Below, piece after piece: positions 16,374-20,977 of a stretch of 20,977 nt of DNA. Position numbers and translations under genes: made by a program. Position 1 is the first letter of the stretch, and the number at the start of each line of letters is the position of its first letter. The notes beneath the pieces were generated by a model. It was not told where the DNA came from. It did no database searches and worked only from the letters and a program-made list of their open reading frames with translations. Source of the DNA: Absicoccus intestinalis (GTDB taxonomy: Bacteria > Bacillota_I > Bacilli_A > Erysipelotrichales > Erysipelotrichaceae); assembly GCF_033971885.1 (NCBI RefSeq), contig NZ_JALBUS010000026.1, positions 1 through 20,977 of the forward strand. The letters run 5' to 3'.

Positions 16374-16385
16374 AAAATACCTCCT

Positions 16386-16416
16386 AAAAAAACAAGGATG
16401 TGAAAAGTCACATCCT
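16386..16416 (-). terminator. Hairpin terminator after khpA
   Basis: AGGATGTGA (16408-16416) pairs perfectly with TCACATCCT (16395-16403) around a four-base loop, then TG and a run of seven T residues (16386-16392). The stem overlaps the khpA stop codon. The rimM ribosome binding site follows directly. Confidence 0.85.
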
Positions 16417-16663
16417 AATACGATTCGAATTTCACAGAAATTCTTTTGTGTTCATCGCGTGCAGCAATCGACATCATTTGACGAAGACTGGTAGCCATGG
16501 AACCATGACGCCCAATCAAACGAGCAACATCTTCATTGTTTGCATACACATACAATAAGATCTCATTTTCATTGGTTGATGTCATTGTTTTTACAGATAA
16601 ACTGTTCTTATCCTCTACCAATGGCGCACACAGATCATAAAGCGTTTTTTCTAGATCGACCAT
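16415..16663 (-). CDS. khpA: KH-domain RNA-binding protein KhpA (YlqC)
   Basis: Small RNA-binding protein; its relatives pair with KhpB and affect cell elongation and RNA stability in Gram-positives. The 82-residue product is a single KH domain, with the GxxG loop GRHG inside ARLIGRHGSMATSLRQM at about 47-63. It begins two bases after rpsP and has no clear binding site of its own, suggesting translational coupling. In Bacillus ylqD follows, but here rimM is next. Confidence 0.9.
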   Translation of the reverse strand: MVDLEKTLYDLCAPLVEDKNSLSVKTMTSTNENEILLYVYANNEDVARLIGRHGSMATSLRQMMSIAARDEHKRISVKFESY

Positions 16664-16665
16664 AG

Positions 16666-16935
16666 TTATTTAGCCAATTTAGACTCATGGAATTTTTTCA
16701 TAAGTCCTTGTTTAGATAAGATCGAACGAACTGTATCTGATGGTTGTGCACCATTTTGTAACCACTTCATTACTTTTTCTTCATCTAAAGAGACTTGTGC
16801 CTCATCGTTCAATGGATTATATGTACCTACTTGTTCAATGATACGTCCATCACGAGGACTACGAGAATCCGCTGCTACGATACGATAGAAAGGATGACCC
16901 TTTTTACCCATTCTTTTTAAACGTAATTTTACCAT
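16666..16935 (-). CDS. rpsP: 30S ribosomal protein S16
   Basis: Early-assembly protein of the 30S subunit. The 89-residue product starts MVKLRLKRMGKKGHPFYRIVAADSR, the S16 signature, and continues with GRIIEQVGTYNPL and the QPSDTVRSILSKQG segment. The ATG has AAGGAAGG upstream. A near-consensus promoter lies about 30-60 bases before it, overlapping the ffh terminator hairpin. Confidence 0.97.
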   Translation of the reverse strand: MVKLRLKRMGKKGHPFYRIVAADSRSPRDGRIIEQVGTYNPLNDEAQVSLDEEKVMKWLQNGAQPSDTVRSILSKQGLMKKFHESKLAK

Positions 16936-16968
16936 ACGATATACCTTCCTTTTCTTGATTGCTTCCCT

Positions 16969-16997
16969 ACTATACCAAACCGATAAAATGGTGTCAA
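16969..16997 (-). promoter_or_regulatory. rpsP promoter, near consensus
   Basis: TTGACA (16992-16997), 17 bases, then TATAGT (16969-16974) on the minus strand: a perfect -35 and a five-of-six -10. The -35 is inside the 3' arm of the ffh terminator hairpin, so the same bases serve two signals. Confidence 0.82.
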
Positions 16998-17015
16998 GTA
17001 TTTTTACTTGACACC
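16986..17015 (-). terminator. Terminator hairpin after ffh
   Basis: GGTGTCAAGTA (17005-17015) pairs with TACTTGACACC (16990-17000): an 11 bp perfect stem with a four-base A-rich loop, starting eight bases after the ffh stop. The following T-tract is short (ATTTTATC), so termination may be incomplete. Confidence 0.7.
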
Positions 17016-17022
17016 TATCTAT

Positions 17023-18438
17023 TTATTTTCTTTTCTTTTTTCTTTTCTTTTTCATTTTTTTACTACCAGCATGTTTGGAACCACCTGGCAAGCCACCGCC
17101 TCGCTGCATATTTTGTAGCGCAGACATATTTGGCATACGACCACTCGACATCATTCGGGTCATCGATTGCATCTGTTCCAATTGTTTGATCAATTTATTG
17201 ACATCAGCAACTTTGACACCCGAACCCTTTGCGATTCGATTTTTGCGGCTCGCCTTTAAAACTTCAGGATGGTCTCTTTCATACGGTGTCATCGACTGAA
17301 TGATGGCTTCGGATCGTTTCATTTCACTATCGACTACGTCCGTATCCATATTTCGAGCCAATTTATTCAGGCCTGGAACCATCTTCATCATATTTTGGAT
17401 GGAACCCATTTTCTTGACTTGTCCAAATTGGTCCAGCATGTCATTAAAGGTAAAAATGCCCTCTTGCATACGTTTCGCAGTTTTTTCTTGAACTTCCATA
17501 TCGAGTCGTTCTTGTGCTTGCTCGACCAACGTCATGACGTCACCCATACCTAAGATACGATCGGCCATTCGATCCGGATGGAAGGCTTCCAAGTCATCTA
17601 CTTTTTCACCATTGGATACAAATAATACCGGTACTTGCGTAATGCTGCGGACCGACAACAAGCCACCACCACGTGCATCACCATCTAATTTTGTCACAAC
17701 TAGGCCAGTAATAGACAATTGCTCATTAAAATCCTTTGCTACGGTCACAATGTCTTGACCGGTCATCGCATCGACGGTCAATAAGATCTCGTCGGGTTGG
17801 ACAAGAGCTTTCATATCAGACAATTCTTGCATCAATGCTTCATCGATATGTAAACGACCAGCGGTATCAAAAATCACCAAATCTTTTTGACGATCATTCG
17901 CATAATCCAATGCTTGTCGAGCAGTCTGGACCGCATTGACATTTGCACCCAAGGAAAAGACTTCCACATCGATTTCTTTCCCCAATGTTTGTAACTGTTC
18001 AATAGCGGCTGGCCGCACCACATCACAAGCAACCAATAGAACCCGTTTTTTTAATTTTTCCTTACAATATTTCGCAATTTTTGCGGATGCAGTCGTTTTA
18101 CCTGTACCTTGTAGACCCACCATCATGATGGTTGTCATGCCTTGCTTCTTGAAATGAATCTGTGCATCTTCTTCGCCCAATAGGGTCTGGACCTCATCAT
18201 GAACAATCTTAACGACCATTTGTGAAGGATTTAAAGATTCCATGACCTCTTGGCCTAATGCTTTTTCTTTGACATCCGCCACAAAATTTTTTACTACATC
18301 ATAATTGACATCCGCTTCCAGAAGGCTCATACGCACTTCTTTCAGCATGTCATTCATATTCTTTTCGGTCAGCTTACCCTGTCCAGATATTTTTCGCATC
18401 GCCTTGGAAAGACGATCACTCAATGATTCAAATGCCAT
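17023..18438 (-). CDS. ffh: Signal recognition particle GTPase Ffh
   Basis: Binds signal sequences on nascent membrane and secreted proteins and, with SRP RNA and FtsY, delivers ribosomes to the membrane. I start it at the ATG at 18438 (471 residues, MAFESLSDRLSKAM), which has GAGGAG seven bases upstream; a TTG five codons earlier has no such support. The N domain is followed by the G domain with GLQGTGKTT at 108-116, DTAGR at 191-195 and TKLDGDARGG from 249. A methionine-rich M domain comes next, with a very lysine-rich end (KKMKKKRKKKRK). ftsY and ylxM, often just upstream, are not there. Confidence 0.97.
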   Translation of the reverse strand: MAFESLSDRLSKAMRKISGQGKLTEKNMNDMLKEVRMSLLEADVNYDVVKNFVADVKEKALGQEVMESLNPSQMVVKIVHDEVQTLLGEEDAQIHFKKQGMTTIMMVGLQGTGKTTASAKIAKYCKEKLKKRVLLVACDVVRPAAIEQLQTLGKEIDVEVFSLGANVNAVQTARQALDYANDRQKDLVIFDTAGRLHIDEALMQELSDMKALVQPDEILLTVDAMTGQDIVTVAKDFNEQLSITGLVVTKLDGDARGGGLLSVRSITQVPVLFVSNGEKVDDLEAFHPDRMADRILGMGDVMTLVEQAQERLDMEVQEKTAKRMQEGIFTFNDMLDQFGQVKKMGSIQNMMKMVPGLNKLARNMDTDVVDSEMKRSEAIIQSMTPYERDHPEVLKASRKNRIAKGSGVKVADVNKLIKQLEQMQSMTRMMSSGRMPNMSALQNMQRGGGLPGGSKHAGSKKMKKKRKKKRK

Positions 18439-18466
18439 GTTTTTTCTCCTCAATTATTCCTTGTCT

Positions 18467-18495
18467 ATTCTATCATACTCCATACTAATGACCAA
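18467..18495 (-). promoter_or_regulatory. Possible ffh promoter
   Basis: TTGGTC (18490-18495), 17 bases, then TAGAAT (18467-18472) on the minus strand, placed at the end of the glycosyltransferase gene. The -35 is poor. An alternative -10, TATGAT, lies at 18472-18477. Confidence 0.4.
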
Positions 18496-19417
18496 AATCT
18501 TCCTGTGTAAGGGTAGAATAGCCCAATCGCCATAACACGAAACGACGCCATGCCAAATAAGCGACATGATAGATGGAATGGATCTGTTCCCAATCAATAG
18601 TTGCTGGTACATATTTTGCATGATTCTTTTGTCGAAGCATGGTATATAAGATCATCATATCCGCATTAAAATATAGTTGATCAAAATGAAATGTTTCTTT
18701 TGGATAGACTTTCTTTAAATAAGTATCCTGATATTCAATTGAATCTCGCATTTGATAGATCATTTCTACATTCATTCGATTGGTCAAAGAACCTGCATGT
18801 TGTACATAATGATAGTATCGTGAAGACACATTACCAATTTTTTTGGCTTTGATCATGGTTTTAAAAATGGTATACGCATCTTCAAAACGAGATCTATTTT
18901 CAGGAAATGTGATTCCCTCAAATAATTTTTTCTTATATAACTTCGCCCATGGATAATTATTGATACCTGTTCCTCTTGCCAAAGAATGCAATGCTTCAAT
19001 CGATGTCATTGTCCCCGTTTTACAACCCCTTCGATAGAAACATCCAAAGGAACAATCAATCACATAACCACATGTCACTAAATCACAATGATTCTCTTCC
19101 ATATAACGAACCATGACTTCAATTGTTTCAAGATCCATGTGATCATCACTATCGACAAACATCACATAGGTTCCCGATGCCAACTGTAACCCTCGATTTC
19201 GAGCTGTAGAGACACCTGCATTTGGATATGTAAAAAGATGTACGTTGGAATATTCTTGTACATATTCTTTGGCAACATCGCAAGAATGATCTTGCGAGCC
19301 ATCATCGATCAATAATATTTCAATCTCTTTGTAGGTTTGATTCACTAGCGAATGTAAACATTTTTTAATATAGGCTTCCGCATTATATATAGGTACAATA
19401 ATACTGACTAGAGACAT
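18485..19417 (-). CDS. Family 2 glycosyltransferase
   Basis: Predicted to transfer a sugar from a nucleotide sugar to a surface glycan or lipid-linked acceptor. The 310-residue product has a GT-A fold: VSIIVPIYNAEAYIKKCLHS at 4-23, LLIDDGSQD near 35-43, NAGVSTARNRGL near 66-77, and the metal-binding DSDD at 89-92. The C-terminal third is helical with no clear membrane segments, as in many capsule and teichoic-type transferases. The start has GAGGAGG upstream and the gene lies 11 bases after the TPR gene, so the two are probably one operon. Donor and acceptor cannot be inferred. No other sugar genes are in the window. Confidence 0.88.
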   Translation of the reverse strand: MSLVSIIVPIYNAEAYIKKCLHSLVNQTYKEIEILLIDDGSQDHSCDVAKEYVQEYSNVHLFTYPNAGVSTARNRGLQLASGTYVMFVDSDDHMDLETIEVMVRYMEENHCDLVTCGYVIDCSFGCFYRRGCKTGTMTSIEALHSLARGTGINNYPWAKLYKKKLFEGITFPENRSRFEDAYTIFKTMIKAKKIGNVSSRYYHYVQHAGSLTNRMNVEMIYQMRDSIEYQDTYLKKVYPKETFHFDQLYFNADMMILYTMLRQKNHAKYVPATIDWEQIHSIYHVAYLAWRRFVLWRLGYSTLTQEDFGH

Positions 19418-19428
19418 TCGGTCCTCCT

Positions 19429-20811
19429 CTAAGAATGGCTACGATTTTTTTGGATGTCTTCCAATAATTCATAAAAAATATCAAGATCTTCCGTATCTGG
19501 ATTCTCATTGGCATAATCCATAAAATGAGCCAAAAAATCTGTAGCTTCGCCTTCTTTATGTAGCAGCCCCATGGATACAAAGGCCATGTAAGCAACCAAT
19601 CCATTGGGCATGGCCATTTGATAATGTTGAAAAACTTGATCAAATTGGCACAAATAAAATTCAAAAACAACACGTAATTTATAATAGTCCTCAAAACTTT
19701 CTGGATCCATGGTCTGTAAATACTTGAATCCCTCTTCATATTTATGGGTGCGTAAATAATAACGCATCACCAAACGATAATATTCTTGTTCTTGTCGGAT
19801 ATCGTGAAAAAAAGGCTTTTGATCTATGAACCATTCCGATAATTCCATATCTTGCATAACTTGCGCAAAGTGAAATATATATAAGAAGATGTCCATATCC
19901 TTTTTGGCATCTTGTAAATGCATCAGAATATACTTTTTATAATTTCGATTTTGCGTTCTTTGATAAGCAGATAAATGAAATTGAATGGACTGCAACATCG
20001 ATAATGAATCATCATCTGGCATATGGATCAATGTATCATAGAGTTGGTTTGCTTGATCATACGCTTTATTGCGATCATATAAACTAGCTAATTCATCCAA
20101 ATGACGAAGATTGGGTACTTCTTTATACAACGCTTCCGCAATAGCAATGGCTTGTGAAACATCATCTTTGGAAATATGATATTGAATCAGATATTCTTTC
20201 TGTCTACATGGATCATGGATTTGTTGAATGAATTCAAATGCAAGATCCAACTTTTTCAGCCACAAAAATTTTTCACATACATCATAGATTCCTTTTGGTT
20301 CCAGTTGTATATAACGTTTTAAATATTCTTTACATAAATGCTCACGATTCTCTAATCCATAGGCAATGCCACAATAATATAAGGCTTTCTTATTTTGTGA
20401 TTGATCCAATAAAACATCTTCGAAATAGGAGATGGCTTGAGGATATTGTTGTAGTTTCATAGCACATAATCCCAACATGTATCGGATATGTAATGCCGAA
20501 GGATCATCGGCATTGATATCACATTGTTGATAAATCATTTGTGCTTTCTTAAATTGATTTTTACCAAAATATCCATCCGCTAAACGTTCTTTGATCAAGG
20601 AATTATGCATATGATGCCCTAAGGCTTCTTCCATGATCTGAATCACGGTTTCATAGTCTTCGATTTGGATCAATAAATCGGAATAAGATAAATAGTAGAA
20701 AACATCCTTTCCAAATTCTCTTTTATATATTTCCAAATAGTCGAATGCGAGATCTTTTTGATCACGGATAATGAATTGGGAAATTTGATTCTGTAAATCG
20801 GTTTTATTCAT
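19429..20811 (-). CDS. TPR-repeat protein of unknown function
   Basis: A soluble, all-helical protein of 460 residues from the ATG at 20811. Repeated helix pairs with TPR spacing are visible, for example AQMIYQQCDINADDPSALHIRYMLGLCAMKL-like units (from about residue 85), YPQAISYFEDVL, ALYYCGIAYGL and AYDQANQLYDTLIHM. These repeats normally form a protein-binding solenoid. No catalytic motif is seen. An ATG at 20850 would add a phenylalanine-rich stretch encoded by a T-run next to the 5S gene, which looks like an artefact. Neither start has a clear ribosome binding site, and a promoter ends just before 20811, so the mRNA may be leaderless. Paired with the glycosyltransferase, it may act with it in surface glycan synthesis, but that is a guess. 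Confidence 0.8.
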   Translation of the reverse strand: MNKTDLQNQISQFIIRDQKDLAFDYLEIYKREFGKDVFYYLSYSDLLIQIEDYETVIQIMEEALGHHMHNSLIKERLADGYFGKNQFKKAQMIYQQCDINADDPSALHIRYMLGLCAMKLQQYPQAISYFEDVLLDQSQNKKALYYCGIAYGLENREHLCKEYLKRYIQLEPKGIYDVCEKFLWLKKLDLAFEFIQQIHDPCRQKEYLIQYHISKDDVSQAIAIAEALYKEVPNLRHLDELASLYDRNKAYDQANQLYDTLIHMPDDDSLSMLQSIQFHLSAYQRTQNRNYKKYILMHLQDAKKDMDIFLYIFHFAQVMQDMELSEWFIDQKPFFHDIRQEQEYYRLVMRYYLRTHKYEEGFKYLQTMDPESFEDYYKLRVVFEFYLCQFDQVFQHYQMAMPNGLVAYMAFVSMGLLHKEGEATDFLAHFMDYANENPDTEDLDIFYELLEDIQKNRSHS

Positions 20812-20818
20812 ATGTATT

Positions 20819-20847
20819 ATGATACTCAAAAAAAAGAAGAGAGTAAA
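20819..20847 (-). promoter_or_regulatory. Likely promoter of the TPR-glycosyltransferase pair
   Basis: TTTACT (20842-20847), 17 bases, then TATCAT (20819-20824) on the minus strand, matching four and five of six consensus positions. The -10 ends seven bases before the ATG at 20811, so transcription should start at or within two bases of that ATG. Confidence 0.5.
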
Positions 20848-20850
20848 CAT

Positions 20851-20857
20851 AAAAAAA
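20851..20857 (-). terminator. T-run directly after 5S rRNA
   Basis: Seven T residues on the minus strand follow the closing strand of 5S helix I after a spacer of three bases. The 5S terminal stem itself may act as the hairpin of the rRNA operon terminator. Confidence 0.5.
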
Positions 20858-20859
20858 GA

Positions 20860-20972
20860 CCCGGCAGCGTGCTAGGTTCGCAGGGGCAGGCCCAACTATC
20901 TTCGCCGCGGGAGTGCTTAACTTCTGTGTTCGGGATGTCAACAGGTGTATCCACTCCGCTATCGCTACCGGA
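20860..20972 (-). rRNA. rrf: 5S ribosomal RNA
   Basis: On the minus strand the ends CCGGTAGCG (20963-20971) and CGCTGCCGG (20861-20869) pair as helix I. Between them are the 5S hallmarks GCGATAGCGGAGTGG near the 5' end and CCGAACACAGAAGTTAAGC in the middle. The length of about 111-113 bases is normal for Firmicutes. It must be the last gene of an rRNA operon whose 16S and 23S genes lie beyond the right edge and are transcribed leftward. The exact ends are good to a few bases. Confidence 0.95.
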
Positions 20973-20977
20973 TCGTG

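Noticed and set aside
18439..18453. Five-residue N-terminal extension of Ffh from TTG
   Set aside because: The ATG at 18438 has GAGGAG seven bases upstream and gives the standard MAFE start.
20812..20850. Hydrophobic N-terminal segment (FTLFFFLSIII) of the TPR protein as a membrane anchor
   Set aside because: It is encoded by a T-run behind the 5S gene, begins at an ATG without binding site, and overlaps a likely promoter.
1..20977. CRISPR array, tRNA genes, toxin-antitoxin or defence system
   Set aside because: I saw no regularly spaced repeats, no cloverleaf with GGTTCGAATCC-type arms, and no unknown gene cluster; all substantial genes but two are core functions.

Overview
The window is a block of bacterial housekeeping genes, all on the minus strand, so the biological order runs from high to low coordinates. 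Gram-positive gene order (ffh-rpsP-khpA-rimM-trmD-rplS-lepB-rbgA-rnhB-dprA-topA-trmFO-xerC, then rpsB-tsf-pyrH-frr-uppS-cdsA-rseP), moderately AT-rich DNA, strong AGGAGG-type ribosome binding sites, TGA used as a stop, folate-type TrmFO and a MurM/FemX-type protein all point to a Firmicute. The gene losses relative to Bacillus suggest a reduced lineage such as the Erysipelotrichia, but I cannot name the genus from sequence alone.

Layout in transcription order. At the right edge lies the 5S rRNA that ends an rRNA operon. Next come a TPR-rich protein and a family 2 glycosyltransferase, the only lineage-specific-looking genes here. They sit where ftsY and ylxM often lie upstream of ffh. Then follow ffh (SRP GTPase), and a run for ribosome assembly, tRNA modification and protein export: rpsP, khpA, rimM, trmD, rplS, lepB, rbgA, rnhB. 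DNA and tRNA enzymes come next (dprA, topA, trmFO, xerC), then a peptidoglycan branch-peptide aminoacyltransferase. The rpsB-tsf unit follows, and then pyrH-frr-uppS-cdsA-rseP, which links nucleotide supply, ribosome recycling, undecaprenyl carrier synthesis, phospholipid synthesis and a membrane protease. The left edge holds the start of an IS30-family insertion sequence just behind the rseP terminator.

Transcription signals are unusually legible. I can place likely promoters before the TPR gene, ffh, rpsP, rplS, topA, rpsB and pyrH. Hairpin-plus-T-tract terminators follow rseP, frr (weak), tsf, rnhB, rplS, khpA and ffh. Several terminators overlap the stop codon, and several leave no room for a promoter before the next gene, so they probably act as partial terminators or RNA stabilisers. 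rplS has a probable L19 leader RNA.

I found no CRISPR array, tRNA, toxin-antitoxin, defence or prophage module, and I do not claim a new system. The most interesting points are the promoter/terminator overlap between ffh and rpsP, a probable leaderless promoter for the TPR gene behind the 5S rRNA, the arginine-rich tail on ribosomal protein S2, the absence of dxr, hslVU and codY from an otherwise conserved block, and the series of stop-codon-overlapping hairpins.
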